64,000 nucleotides of DNA from Trematomus loennbergii. Its lineage: Eukaryota > Chordata > Actinopteri > Perciformes > Nototheniidae. The stretch is taken from the NCBI GenBank assembly GCA_012861695.1, contig JAAOOA010000098.1:525001-589000 (forward strand), written 5' to 3'. The position numbers and the translations under genes are program-made. Positions 21,594 through 33,734 of this stretch are shown in pieces (position 1 is the first letter of the stretch; the number at the start of each line of letters is the position of its first letter). The notes under the pieces are model-generated. The model had not been told where the DNA came from. It was given only the letters and a program-made list of their open reading frames with translations, and did not search any database.

Positions 21594-22884
21594 ATCGTAC
21601 TTCACAGCAATACTCCCTTCCATACCAACCCTGCTTTGCCAGGTGCACTTAGAGATGGGATAACTAAGATGTGGCACACCCAGGGAATCAAAACATTTGG
21701 GGATCTCTACGAGATAACTTACTTATGACCTTTGGACAGCTGTGTAATTCCTTCAGCCTCCCAACTACTAATTTCTTCAAATATTTGCAAGTCAGACACT
21801 TTTTAAGCACACTTCATGGGGAAAACTCCACTCCCTTAAAGTCTCTCCGAATTGACAATGTTCTAAAAGGAGTTAAACACCCCAGAGGTATACTTTCCTT
21901 GACATATAACCGCATTCTGGCCTTTACAGAGGTTAAACCCCTGAATTCTAGGACCAAGTGGGAGCAAGACCTGAGTTGTACCTTTGGAGACTTAAAATGG
22001 GAGTCATTATGTGAGGAGGCCCTCACTTTCTCATACAACAGCCGACATAAACTTTTGCACTTTAACATTATTCAAAGAACCTACTTTTCACCAGAAAGAC
22101 TTCATAGGATAAATCAATCAATTTCAGATCTTTGCCCTAGATGTACTACAGACACAGGTAGCCTAATTCACATGTTCTGGGATTGTAATAAATTAAAGCA
22201 CTACTGGGGGTCAATATGGGAGATTCTTAAAGAGATTTCTGGGTATGAGATTCCTTGTACACCTAATGTTGCCCTGTTAGGTGACATTTCTGACATCCCT
22301 TCACACAAAAGGAATAAGGTGCGCCTAATCAAACTGGCCATGATTGCTGGCAACAAATGTATTGCTCTATTATGGAAGAGTGCAGAACCCCCCCCCATAT
22401 CCATGTGGCTCAAAGAAATCTCCTCCTACATGATGTGAGAACAAATTATGTTTAATCTTAAAAGAAAGCCACATCTCTTTGATAAGTGCTGGTCTGGCTT
22501 TAGGAATGATATAGAAAACATCCAACAACCTATTGTAGGCTGAAGAAATGCTATGACAAATACACATGCATTTGCTGAAGCAAGTATAGTTGAATCTTAC
22601 TTTCTCCTTTTTTGACGATTACTGCACAGTGTGGCCCTGTCTGGAGGTAGGGGTGGGTGGGACTGGTCTTAGGGGTTTTCTGTTTCTGTTTTGTCATGTC
22701 ATTGTGTATTTTGGTTTATTTTTGTCAATGCTATTACTGTAATGGTCTTTTTATGTTATCATCATTATTGTTTTGTCATCTTTTTTGTATTTCTTTTTAT
22801 ATAGCACCTGTAATTGTACTCTGTATTTTCTCCTGTTATTGTGTTATGTGGGAAAAACCAATAAATAGTGTTAAAATGTTTTAA
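21594..22884 (+). mobile_element. 5'-truncated L1 nested in L2 (copy A)
   Basis: Encodes the C-terminus of an L1-type ORF2, open for 255 codons (21,671-22,438). Landmarks are FFKYLQVRHFLST and the zinc-knuckle-like CPRCTTDTGSLIHMFWDC. A 3' UTR and A-rich tail follow. The 14-bp duplication AAAAGCAGCGGCAA flanks it at 21,580-21,593 and 22,885-22,898, within the range typical of L1 target-primed insertion. The RT and endonuclease parts are missing. Confidence 0.9.
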
Positions 22885-22898
22885 AAAAGCAGCGGCAA

Positions 22899-23580
22899 GA
22901 AGAAAGGTCTTCAGCCTGGATTTAAAAGTAGTCAGAGTTGCAGCGGACCGGCAGGTTTCTGGGAGTTTGTTCCAGATATTTGGAGCATAATAACTGAACT
23001 TCTCCATGTTTAGTTCTGACTCTGGGGACAGGAAGCTGACCGTCCCTGAAGACCTGAGAGTTCTGGATAATTCATAATTTAGCAGGAGGTCAGAAATGTA
23101 TGTTGGGCCTAAACCATTCAGTGCTTTATAAACCAGCAGCAGTATTTTGAAATCTTTCTTTGACAGACAGGAAGCCAGTGTAAAGACTTCAGAACAGGAC
23201 TGATCCACTTTCTTAGTGTCAGTGAGGAACCAGTGTAAAGACTTCAGAACAGGACTGATCCACTTTCTTAGTGTAGTGAGGAACCAGTGTAAAGACTTCA
23301 GAACAGGACTGATCCACTTTCTTAGTGTCAGTGAGGAACCAGTGTAAAGACTTCAGAACAGAGGACTGATCCACTTTCTTAGTGTAGAGAGGAACCAGTG
23401 TAAAGACTTCAGAAAGGAGTGATGTGATCCACTTCTTAGTGTCAGTGAGGACTCGAGCAGCAGCGTTCTGAATGAGCTGCAGCTTTCTAATAGATGTTTT
23501 AGTGAGACCTGTGAAGACACCATTACAGTAGTCCAGTCTACTGAAGATAAAAGCATGGAGGAGTGATACAGAACGTCTAA
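22899..23580 (-). mobile_element. L2 ORF C-terminal fragment, minus strand
   Basis: Continues the L2 copy after the L1. The minus strand encodes DFKILLLVYKALNGLGP and YYAPNIWNKLPETCRSA (22,765-23,208), matching the end of the L2 ORF at 40,380-40,600. It contains an internal 55-bp tandem array. Confidence 0.85.
23177..23420 (-). repeat. 55-bp tandem repeat inside L2 ORF
   Basis: About 4.4 copies of a 55-bp unit starting GTGTAAAGACTTCAGAACAG, an internal expansion of L2 coding sequence. The same array appears at the right edge of the window. Confidence 0.9.
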
Positions 23581-23790
23581 ATGATCGAGAGCTCCTTTAC
23601 ATGCCGAGCGTAGATGGTATCGCCGTAGTCGAACAGAGGAAGGACAGTCATCTGGACCAGAGAGGGTTTAGCAGATGAAGTGAATGAGGAGCGATTCCTA
23701 TATAGAAAGCTGAGTCTAGCTTTAACCTTGGTCTGAATTTTGGAGAGACAGTGTCAATCCAAAATCCTAGGTATTTATAAGATTTAATTA
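23581..23790 (-). mobile_element. Second LINE fragment, minus strand
   Basis: The minus strand gives text such as LFDYGDTIYARHVKEL, an RT C-terminal pattern different from the adjacent L2. It is short and frameshifted, and the family is uncertain. Confidence 0.45.
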
Positions 23791-23890
23791 TTTCGATGTG
23801 TGTACTTTTGCCATCTCTGCCTGCAGCTCAGGGAAAGATCAGGTGTTTGATGTGGTTCAAGAGATTCAAAACGAAAGAAAAATAAACAAG

Positions 23891-24296
23891 TAAATGGCAT
23901 TTAAAAACACTCATTTAAAAGCAAAGATAATAAAACATGCAGATACTCACCGTCCTCTGTTATGCTGGTTTATACGTTTGTTTTCCATGGCAGTGCATGT
24001 GCTATGCATATTGTCCTTGAATGTCTGTTTATTTGCAGGCATAGGAGAACAACACTTTAAAAATGTGTACGAACTGGTTTTGCTTTAGGCAAGGCAAGGC
24101 AAGTTTATTTATAGATCACCTTTCAACACAAGGCAATTCAAAGTGCTTTACAAAAATGAAAGACATTAAGAAAATGGCATTTAAAAACAGTCATTAAAAA
24201 GCAACGATAATAAAATAAACATTAAAAGACGAAATACATGAATCAAAGTTACAGTGCAGTGTAAGATATGAATAGTTCAATTAAAAGCAGCGGCAA
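23891..24296 (-). repeat. Start of second tandem copy of the L2/L1 block (unit 1)
   Basis: Repeats 21,191-21,593 almost base for base, including the L2 tail and the AAAAGCAGCGGCAA flank. Its left neighbour differs from that of the first copy: the CTCAGGGAAAGATCAG segment replaces the first L2 tail. Confidence 0.8.
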
Positions 24297-24579
24297 ATCG
24301 TACTTCACAGCAATACTCCCTTCCATACCAACCCTGCTTTGCCAGGTGCACTTAGAGATGGGATAACTAAGATGTGGCACACCCAGGGAATCAAAACATT
24401 TGGGGATCTCTACGAGAATAACTTACTTATGACCTTTGGACAGCTGTGTAATTCCTTCAGCCTCCCAACTACTAATTTCTTCAAATATTTGCAAGTCAGA
24501 CACTTTTAAGCACACTTCATGGGGAAAACTCCACTCCCTTAAAGTCTCTCCGAATTGACAATGTTCTAAAAGGAGTTAA
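24297..24579 (+). mobile_element. L1 fragment, second copy (A'), truncated
   Basis: Same start as L1 copy A, broken at about 24,579 where it joins a different part of L2. No long ORF. Confidence 0.8.
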
Positions 24580-24800
24580 ACCAAATCCTGCTGTGACATT
24601 ATTCTTTTATCCTAGATATATTCTTAAGGTGATAGTGGGCTGATTTAGTAACTGTTTTAATGTGACTGTTGAAACTCAGGTCAGAGTCCATGACTACACC
24701 TATAGATTTATTTCTGGCTTAATCTGTTGTTTTGAACATTGCAGACTGAAGCTCAGCGCTGACTTTTATTATTAGGTTTGTTAGATTGACATCATGTAAT
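24580..24800 (-). mobile_element. L2 RT fragment, minus strand
   Basis: Inverted match to L2 around 40,010-40,160 (the DLSFNSHIKTVTKSAYYHL region). It ends just before the GT run that begins unit 2. Confidence 0.65.
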
Positions 24801-24813
24801 TGTGTTATTATAA

Positions 24814-24938
<125 letters not shown>

Positions 24939-24974
24939 AGCAGTGTTACTGGTTGATCTCTCAGACTGGAGAAG

Positions 24975-25059
24975 ATGAGTGATTGTCTGTCTCTGAAGAG
25001 TGACCGGTCTGAAGAGGAACTTCCAGACTTCAGAATGAACCTGGACCCTCAGACACAAG
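24975..25059 (+). pseudogene. NLR unit 2, exon 1
   Basis: Same leader as unit 1 (MSDCLSLKSDRSEEELP) but one base shorter (CAGAATGAAC against CAGTGATGAAC), which changes the exit phase from 2 to 1 and breaks the join to the RING exon. Confidence 0.6.
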
Positions 25060-25185
25060 GTAAGAGTTTGTTCCTGTTTCTACTGTAACCTGACCTGAAG
25101 AGCATTCAGGTTTTATATAATCTGATCATCTAAACTGTTGTTTTATTATTACATGAGCGCAGTAGAGTACAGAAACTCTGTAGAG

Positions 25186-25674
25186 CAGGGTGTCAAACTC
25201 AAGGCCCGGGGGCCAAATCCGGCCCGTGACTTCATTTTTGTGGCCCACAAGAGCTTGCAAAGAATATAATATGTTTATTATACGGTTACATGATGATTTA
25301 CAGAAGCACGTTGCCCATAAACTACATGTCCCACAATGCATCTCAAATTAGACTTTCTTCTCAGAATTTGACTCTTTTTTTAAATGTTAGTTTTTTTTTA
25401 AATGTCACTTCTGTTTTTTGACTTTTTTTCCAGCTTTTCTTTTGAAATCATTTTGTGACATTCTCACTGAAGAGACTTGCAATTATTTGCCCAGACTTCT
25501 GATTTCAGACGTAGTAATTATGAAGTTATTACCCTATCTGATAATAATCCAATGCAGAGGCAATAATGTAATATAATACATTATTTATATATATTTATAT
25601 ATAAGTTACAACCGGCCCTTTGAGTGCAGCCATAATGCTGATGTGGCCCGATTAAATTGAGTTTGACCCCCCTG
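25186..25674. mobile_element. Non-autonomous hAT element (unit 2 copy)
   Basis: A 489-bp copy of the element at 359-849, with the same ends and the same CTGTAGAG duplication (25,178-25,185 and 25,675-25,682). Confidence 0.85.
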
Positions 25675-25682
25675 CTGTAGAG

Positions 25683-27121
25683 TGTATTACAGAAATGCAG
25701 TAGATTAGAGTAAAGATTTGCAGTAAAGTACAAAAAGAAACTCAGTAGAGAACAAAGTAAACTTCTCTAGTAAAATAATTATCTCACTCGACATGTAGAA
25801 CTTTGTGTTAAGCAAATCAAATACAAACATGTAAAACTTCACAAATGAATTATAAACAACTCATCAATAAACGCAGTAAAGTACAGTAACAAGGAAAGAG
25901 GAGAGTTAACAATAATTTAGGATATTTCAATATGCTATGTATCCGTTTCATGAAATGTTTTTAAAATGACAATAATATTTGAAACAATATAAATCTTCCA
26001 ACAAATGAGTTGACTACCTCAGCATCTTTTTTAGACGTATTTCAAGATGTTTATTAATAATAGTAACCTGGTGAGCTGGTTGTGTTTAGCGTTAGCAGAT
26101 GTAACTGATTACAAGTAGAGTCAATACAAAGACACACATTGTACCTGGCAACACGAATGAAATGAAGAAGTGAAATTCATCCCTGTGTATTCACACAACT
26201 GGAAAAGTTATAACTTGAGTGTAAAGTTTGTGACGCTCTGTTACAAAAACCTGTCAGTGTTGAGATCCTGCTCCTGTGGTCTCTGACATACTGAGATGAA
26301 TCAGAAAAGGGAACATCAGCAGCCAGAGCTCTACAGCACCTCATATTAAATCAGGGTTATTCATGTGTGTATAAACCAGAGACTGTCTGTGGTACTAACA
26401 ATATAATAGCTGCTGTTCTTATGACTGGATGGAGTTATTTTGAGTGTTGATGGAGCAGCTACAATGTTAGCCTAGCTTTAATCAATCCGATCTCCATTCA
26501 GAAAAAAACATTTTCAAGTGTTTTGCTTGTTGTGTTGCAGACAGACCTGACAAAGCATCAACTCAGGCTTTTACAAATCACTATTATTACGTTGTTATTT
26601 CGGCCTCCTTTCCATATGATATTAATTCACAGCAAATTCAATGTAAATTGGGTTCATAGTGCTGTAGTGTAGATTAACACCCATATAACACCCCCACACA
26701 CTCAGACACTCAAATCCAAATCCAGCACCAGACACTTTTTTACGCTGCTCTGGAAAATCTTACACTAATTTCCCAAAGACTGTTATTTTGTATATATTTA
26801 TTGTTGTGTTTTTTTATCTTAATGTGTGCACATGTATAAATGTGTCTGTTGATTGTGTATATATAGGATATACATATTTGTATACATATTTGTATTTTTA
26901 TATTCAGGATTGTGGGAAACGGTATTTTGATCTCTGTCTGTACACACAAACTGAAAGATTGACAAAAATTGACTTTGACTTTTGACTTTAATTCAGCTGA
27001 TGTTATTAACCCAGACACAAAGCTGTGTGGTTTACTAATGATTGCCACCTTGTTGTACCTTTGGTGAGAATCAGCTCCACTAATGTAAAGTGCTATAAAG
27101 GATGTGTTCATCTCCACAGAG
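25683..27121 (+). other. NLR unit 2 intron 1, remainder
   Basis: AT-rich intron with nothing recognised. It corresponds to 858-2,306 of unit 1. Confidence 0.6.
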
Positions 27122-27316
27122 GGAGAGGAAGAGTGTTCCTGTGGAGGAGCAGCTGTCCAGCTGTGCTCTGTGTCAGGACGTCCTGAAGGATCCAGTCTCT
27201 ACCAGCAGCTGTGGACACTGGTTCTGCAGACAGTGCATCACCTCATACTGGGAGCAGAACCTCCATCAGGAGACTCCGTTGTCCTCAGTGTGGAGAAAGA
27301 TGGAGCATTTTACAAA
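27122..27316 (+). pseudogene. NLR unit 2, RING exon, frameshifted
   Basis: Keeps CALCQDVLKDP and CGHWFCRQC, with one extra serine codon (STSSCGHW). It then shifts frame after WEQ, so the final CPQC pair of zinc ligands is lost. A RING lacking its last two cysteines should not fold normally. Confidence 0.8.
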
Positions 27317-27612
27317 GTAAGAGGCCGAACTCATGCAGCATCTTTACCTGGGCGCTCAGGAAAACATTAGCCCTGCACAAATATAACATTTACGTAAGAT
27401 AGTAAAGATATCTGCCAGCTAGTATTTGTTGGTTCCTTCTGGAGTCTTCATGTCCAGGATTTGTATGTGTATTTAGTTTAGTGTCGTGTTGTAAAGTATA
27501 GACAATAGGTTTTATAAAAATCATGACATTTTTACCATATTTTTTTGTTTTAATTTAATCATCAGATTCTTCAAAGCATTTTCTGATTCTCTCACGTTTC
27601 CTTCTCTTTCAG

Positions 27613-29372
27613 CAGATAGTGGTCTGCAGGAGGTTTTAGATGAACATAGGCTCAGTCTGGAGGAGATGTGAACGTGTGACTGAAGGAACTGATCAAAGTG
27701 AAACCCTCCTCAACAGGATCTCACTGAGCTCTACATCACACAAGGCCAGAGTGAAGAGGTTAATACCCAACATGAGGTGAGGCAGCTGGAGACAGCTTAC
27801 AAGAAAGAGCCCCTCCGTGACACTCCAATCAAGTGCCAGGACATCTTTAAAGCCTACCTGACCAACAGACTCCATCAGAGCGGTCCTGACCAACGGAGTC
27901 GCTGGAGTTGGAAAAACCTTCTCAGTGCAGAAGTTCACTCTGGACTGGGCCGAGGGTTTGGAAAACCAAGATGTCAGTCTGGTGATCCCGCTCTCCTTCA
28001 GGGAGCTGAACCTGATCAAAGGTGAGCAGTACAGTCTTCTCAGGCTGCTCCATGTTTTCCATCCGACCTTACAGAAGGTCACAGCAGAGCAGCTGGCTGT
28101 CTGCAAAGTGCTGCTTTGACGGCCTGGATGAAAGCAGACTTTCTCTGGACTTCAGAAACAATGAGGTTGTGTCTGATGTCTCACAGCAGTCCTCAGTCAA
28201 CGTGCTGCTGACAAACTTCATCAGGGGGAAGCTGCTTCCCTCGGCTCTCGTCTGGATAACTTCCAGACCTGCAGCGGCCAATCAGATCCCTCGTGAGTGT
28301 GTGGACAGGGTAACAGAAGTACGAGGCTTCACTGACGCCCAGAAGGAGGAGTACTTCAGGAGGAGATCGAGTGATGAAGACCTGTCCAGCAGAATCATCT
28401 CTCACATCAAGAGCTCCAGGAGCCTCCACATCATGTGTCTGATCCCAGTCTTCTGCTGGATCACTGCTGCAGTTCTGGACCACATGTTGACTACAGACCA
28501 GAGAGGAGAGCTGCCCCAGACCCTCACTGACATGTACTCACACTTCCTGCTGGTCCAGACCAAGAGGAAGAAGCAGAAGTATGAAGAGGGACATGAGACG
28601 AGACAACAGCAGCTGACGGAGGCTGACAGGGAGTTCTTCTGAAGCTGGGGAGGCTGGCGTTTGAACATCTGGAGAAAGGAACTCATGTTCTACCAAGAAG
28701 ACCTGCAGCGCTGGGTCTTGGTGTCACAGAGGCCTTGGTGCACTCAGGAGTTTGTACAGAGATCTTCAAAAGAGAGAGAGTGATTCCAGAAAACAGTCTA
28801 CTGCTTTGTTCATCTGAGCATTCAGGAGTTTCTGGCTGCAGTCTACATGTTGCACTGTTACACCAACAGAGACACAGAGGTACTGAAGGACTTCCTGAAG
28901 AACAGAGGATCAGGATTACCCATCCCTGGATGTCTTCCTGAAGGAGCCATGGAGAAATCCCTCAGAAGTGAAAATGGCCACCTGGACCTGTTTGTCCGCT
29001 TTCTCCACGGCCTCTCTCTGGAGTCCAACCAGAGACTCTTAGGAGGCCTGCTGGGTCGCACAGACAACAGACCAGAAACCATCCAGAGAGCCATCAGCAA
29101 CCTGAAGGAGATGAGCAGTGATCTCTCCTGACAGGAGCATCAACATCTTCCACTGTCTGACAGAGATGAAGGACCACTCAGTACATCAGGAGATCACAGA
29201 GTTCCTGAAGTCAGAGAACAGATCAGAGAAAACTCTCTGAGATCCACTGCTCTGCTCTGGCCTACATGCTGCAGATGTCAGAGGAGGTTCTGGATGAGTT
29301 GGACCTGGAGTACAACACATCAGGAGGGACGACGGAGACTGATTCCAGCTGTGAGGAACTGCAGGAAGGCAA
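27613..29372 (+). pseudogene. NLR unit 2, FISNA-NACHT exon, disrupted
   Basis: Walker A text (AGVGKT) is still visible at about 27,901-27,918. Compared with unit 1, five bases are missing near 28,113, within the Walker B (codons for LLIFDG). This stops the frame at 28,119. The downstream frame is open for about 180 codons, then breaks again near 28,636 and at several later sites. Two lesions, near 29,121 and 29,240, are identical to unit 1. Confidence 0.85.
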
Positions 29373-29823
29373 GTAAGTCCAGATGTGATTAACTTTATAA
29401 ATAATGTGGATCAGAAGTTTTTTCTTCAAATAAACACTATAAATGTTTGATGTTTAAATACTGAGAGAAAATTAAATGATCCTAGTTATTCTATTTATTT
29501 ATAATAATGTGACATTTTAAAGTGTTTCTCCTCATATCCTTTGTGTGATGGAGGCGACATGTCAAACAAATGAAGTGATCACAACATACAGCAGTATTTA
29601 CAGTTATCAGTGAATGCAGTTAGTTATTAATATATCATTGCAGTTTCTTCAATATTAAATCAGATCTGTTTTTTACCACAATGCTTAAGAGTTTAAAATA
29701 AGATCTATTATTAAATTAAATTGACATGATATGTTAAAAGTTGTTCCATCAAATTCAGTAAGTTAATAACATGTTTCCTCTGTTTTTATACTAACACAAG
29801 TTGTAATGTATGTCGTATTATAG

Positions 29824-29996
29824 ACTTACTATCTGTAGACTCTCAGAGACTGACTGTGAAGTCGTGGCCTCAGCTCTGAGTCTGACCCCTCTCATCTGAG
29901 ATATCTGGACCTGAGTGGCAACTATCTGCAGGATTCAGGAGTGGAGCTGCTGAGTTCTGGACTAAAGAGCCCAAACTGCAGACTGGAGACTCTCGG
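29824..29996 (+). pseudogene. NLR unit 2, LRR exon 1
   Basis: A 173-bp copy of the 174-bp unit 1 exon. One base is lost near 29,879 (CTGAGTCTGACC against CTGAAGTCGGACC), which shifts the frame. Confidence 0.8.
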
Positions 29997-30422
29997 GTCA
30001 GTTCACTGACTGCAGTTCATACAGATCTGTTGTGTTTATGATTTTCTGAATTTGCCCGAAGACATTTTAATTCTTTTATTTGTTTCTGTATTTCCAAATG
30101 GAAATGGAATCCAAACTTTAAGAACAACAAAGATCAGAGAAGGTGAATGTGTGAGGGAGAGTGTTTGAGCTTCCACAGACTCACTCTGTGCTCCATGAGT
30201 CAGTGGAGATGCTGTCAGTACTGATGAGCTGTGAGGGAGATGAAGGAGTTGTTAAACATCTGATGAGAGAAACTGCTGCAGAGAGTTCCAGATTATCAAT
30301 GACTGTTTCTACATCATCTCTGACATTAAAACATTCTTCAGCTCTGATCAGATTATTAAACCTGGAGTTATTTCAAACAGGAACATTGTTTTATAAAGTT
30401 ACATCATGTTTTCTTTATTTAG

Positions 30423-30593
30423 ACTGAAGAGCTGCAGTTTGTCAGAGATCAGCTGTTCTGCTCTGGTCTCAGCTCTGAAGTCCAACATCCATCTGAGATA
30501 TCTGGACCTGAGAAACAACGATCTGCAGGATTCAGGAGTGGAGCTGCTGAGTGATCTTCTGGAGAGTCCAGACTGCAGACTGGAGACTCTCAG
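30423..30593 (+). CDS. NLR unit 2, LRR exon 2
   Basis: A 171-bp open exon with [19 protein letters not shown] and intact splice sites. It is the only LRR exon of unit 2 without an indel. Confidence 0.8.
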
Positions 30594-30774
30594 GTCAGTT
30601 CTCCATCTTCAACTTCTGTGCTGAGATTATTATGTGAGAGTTGTGTTGACTCTGAGCTGCAGACATCAGGCTGATATCACACTGATCCTCACTGAGTATC
30701 TTAACCCTCTACAGTCTCAGCCCTTTGTTCATATTGTTGGTGTCCTGGTCTTTTCAGTAAGAATGCTTGTTTAG

Positions 30775-32014
30775 TAGGGGTGTAAAGGTATACGTATTCG
30801 TACCGTAAATATTCGGTATGGACCCTTCGGTTCGGTAGTGTACCGAATGAATATAACGTTAAACGTAAAAAAATTGAGAACGTGAACAACTTTTTGGAAG
30901 TAATCTCAGGTGCTGCGTCACAGCGTTCAGTGTAATTTGCTCACATTGGGTTCAACGCGTCATAGAGCGACCAAGTCATTTCATTGGACGAGAGGCATAC
31001 TATGAGAGTTGGTCAGAGGGATGCGTTCAAATTTAGTCAGTAATTTGAGGAACTGGCAAAATGGCGAACGCAGATTAAGTTGAGCTCGAAAATCCTCCAG
31101 CATCATTGAAGTCTACGGTTTGGGAACATTTTGGTTTCGCAGTTACGTACAAGAATGGCGGACAAAGACAGGTGGACCGAACCAAAGCTTTTTGTCGGCA
31201 TTGTTCAACTAAAATTGGTTACGCGGCTGGCAATACATCAAACTTGCACACTCATTTGAAAAGGCATTACCCGAACGTGAATATCACCGGTCCGGTACCA
31301 AAAGAAAAATGACTGAAGTGCAAACCCAACTCCCACTAGCATTTAAGCCTCCAACACTTGCAAAAGGTTCAGACCGAGCCAAAGCTACAGTATTACAAAC
31401 GCCAAATATCCTTATGTTGCCATGTTAGCAAAGCGCTACCTGGGTGTATCTGCTACCTCTGTCCTAGCGAGAGGGTGTTCTCCACAGCAGGAGACATTGT
31501 TAGTGCCAGCAGATCTGCCCTTCGGCAAGCAATGTGGACAAGTTCATCTTTCTTTAAAAAAACATGAAAATACAATGACAAGCCTAATGTCAAGCTGGCT
31601 GCTTAGGTGAGTATTAGCACAGTACAATTCAAGTACAGATTATTTCAGTTAATCGAAATGCTGCACCTTAATGTTTATTTTTTTATATTTTGTATTTATT
31701 TGAGTGAATATTCACAGTTTAATAATAATTAAAAACCCAAAACAAATATTTTATGTTTTGTGAGTACTAGTACAGTAAAGTTCAAATACAGATTATTTCA
31801 GTTCATCGAAATGCTGCACCTTAATGTTTGTTTTATTATATTTTTTATTTATTTGAGTGAACACATTATTCACAGTTTAATAATAATTAAAAACCCCCAA
31901 AAAATACTTTATGTTTTGTGATCATTTTTTCTGCTGTACCGAAAACGTACCGAACCGTGACCTAAAAACCGAGGTACGTACCGAACCTAAATGTTTGTGA
32001 ACCGTTACACCCTA
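30775..32014 (+). mobile_element. Internally deleted hAT transposon with BED finger, unit 2 only
   Basis: A 1,240-bp element with ends TAGGGGTGTAAAGG and the inverted CCGTTACACCCTA, flanked by the 8-bp duplication TTGTTTAG (30,767-30,774 and 32,015-32,022). ORF 31,106-31,312 has a BED zinc finger (VWEHFGF, AFCRHC, LHTHLKRH), the DNA-binding head of hAT transposases. Next comes text of the C-terminal dimerisation region (PYVAMLAKRYLGV, SERVFSTAGDIVSASRSAL in shifted frames). The catalytic middle is gone. Unit 1 shows the empty site near 5,990. Confidence 0.88.
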
Positions 32015-32129
32015 TTGTTTAGCCTCAGCCCTGCACTGCACTCATGTTGTATACATCTTTCCTTTTAAGACAAACTAAGCTAATTCTGATGTTACATGCA
32101 ATAGCCTCAGAAAGGCTAAACAAGGTTAA

Positions 32130-32950
32130 GTTTAAGGTACATTTATTTATAAAGCACATATCAGACACAAAGGCCATTCAAAGTGGTTTACATAGGCAAT
32201 AACAAATACAAAAATTAAATCAAAATAAGTTGAACAAAAAGACAATTTATAAAAAAGATAGAAAATAGTTAAAAAGAGACATTGTAAATAAACAAGTTTC
32301 TCGATGTTTTGTTGAGATATGAGTTCTTGCAGTCTGGCTATGTCTTTTAGGTGGTAGTATGCTGATGTTGTGTTTCCTTTGATGTGGGTTTTGAAATTGA
32401 GGTCAGAGTCCATAACTACACCTAGGTTTCTGACACTGTCTGATGCCTCAAACAGTAGGGCTTCGAGTTGAGTGGTTACATCAGCCGCTTTCACACCAAG
32501 TACTTTGCCGTACTTAGTGCCCTGCAGTACTACTAAGTACTGAGAGTACGCGTTCACACCGGAATAAGTTCCCTGAGGGAAGATTACGCAAATGAAGCCG
32601 CTGATGTCACTTCTTCTCTTCTGCTTTGGGTTTACTGGCAGGCCGCAAACCACTTCACGGTGTATACTGCCACCCGGAGTCCCCGGCCGGAAGTCCCCAG
32701 AGTTGGGGACTGGCTTCAGTAGAAACTGCTGGGCTATTGCTATTGCTATTGGCCTGTTCCTTTTTGGCAACAAAGATAATAGTTTCTGTTTTGTCCTTAT
32801 TTAATGCAGGACATTTTGACTCATCCAGTTGCAGATTTGTCCAATGCAGTTGTTTAGAGATTGTAATGGTCCATAGTCGTCAGGCCTTATTGTAATGTAG
32901 ATCTGAGTGTTATCCGTGTAGTTATGGTATGACATTTAGTTTTTTCTCAG
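32130..32950 (-). mobile_element. L2-like LINE fragment, minus strand, with an insert
   Basis: The minus strand reads SVRNLGVVMDSDLNFKTHI and YYHLKDIARL, an RT C-terminal region, with the L2-like tail at the left. About 32,475-32,735 is unrelated sequence (CCGCTTTCACACCAAGTAC and on) that looks like a small insertion. Its family is not recognised. Confidence 0.65.
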
Positions 32951-32967
32951 GATATGTGCAAGAGGAA

Positions 32968-32969
<2 letters not shown>

Positions 32970-33014
<45 letters not shown>
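32970..33014. repeat. (TA)n microsatellite
   Basis: About 22 TA units within the intron before LRR3 of unit 2. Not present in unit 1. Confidence 0.95.
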
Positions 33015-33017
<3 letters not shown>

Positions 33018-33565
33018 AACAACAAAGTATAACACGTTTAGTTCACTGACTGTGGCAGAGCAATGTTGATCTTTAAATTAAATTAACAAGAAAAATCCTA
33101 CACTGCATAATTCACTCTGAACATTTAAACACGGGAAATACATCTTATATTCTCCATCCTGTTTCTTATAAAAATAAATGATATAAAATATACGTATATA
33201 AATTTAATTTTAAATATTTTTATTAAAACTATCAACACTAAGAAATATTTATTCTGTTTCCATCATGTTTCTGAAGCTACATGATGCTTTACTGACTGAA
33301 TAGTTTAAACTGAATAAGCTGTGATTTGATGACTTCACTATTCCTAAATAAATAATCTGAATGTTATTCTTCACATTTAAATTCATCCTTCACGTTGTCT
33401 TTCATATTAATGAGAGCTTTTTTTCTCTTTCTGTATCTTACAGTTTTTAACCTGTTTGGAGTTTCCACTTTCTAAACTTCTTCAGCTCTGAGCAGATTAT
33501 TAAACCTTGAGTTTTTCAAACAGGAACATTGTTTTCTAAAGTTACATCATGTTTTCTTTATTCAG
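33015..33565 (+). other. AT-rich intron sequence before LRR3, unit 2
   Basis: No element recognised. Only the last 60 bases or so match the flank of LRR3 in unit 1. Confidence 0.5.
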
Positions 33566-33734
33566 ACTGAGGAACTGCAGTTTGACAGAGATCAGCTGTT
33601 CTGCTCTGGCCTCAGCTCTGAGTCCAACATCCATCTGAGAGATCTGACCTGAGAGACAACGCTCTGCAGGATTCAGGAGTGAAGCTGCTGAGAGATCTTC
33701 TGGAGAGTCCAGACTGCAGACTGGAGACTCTCAG
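33566..33734 (+). pseudogene. NLR unit 2, LRR exon 3
   Basis: Copy of the unit 1 exon with several one-base losses (near 33,622 and 33,647). The donor G is also lost: CTCAGTCAGT replaces CTCAGGTCAGT. The nearest GTAAGG lies 5 bp further on. Confidence 0.8.

Noticed and set aside
31106..31312. Host gene with a BED zinc finger
   Set aside because: It lies within hAT terminal repeats with an 8-bp duplication, next to broken dimerisation text, so it is transposon-derived.
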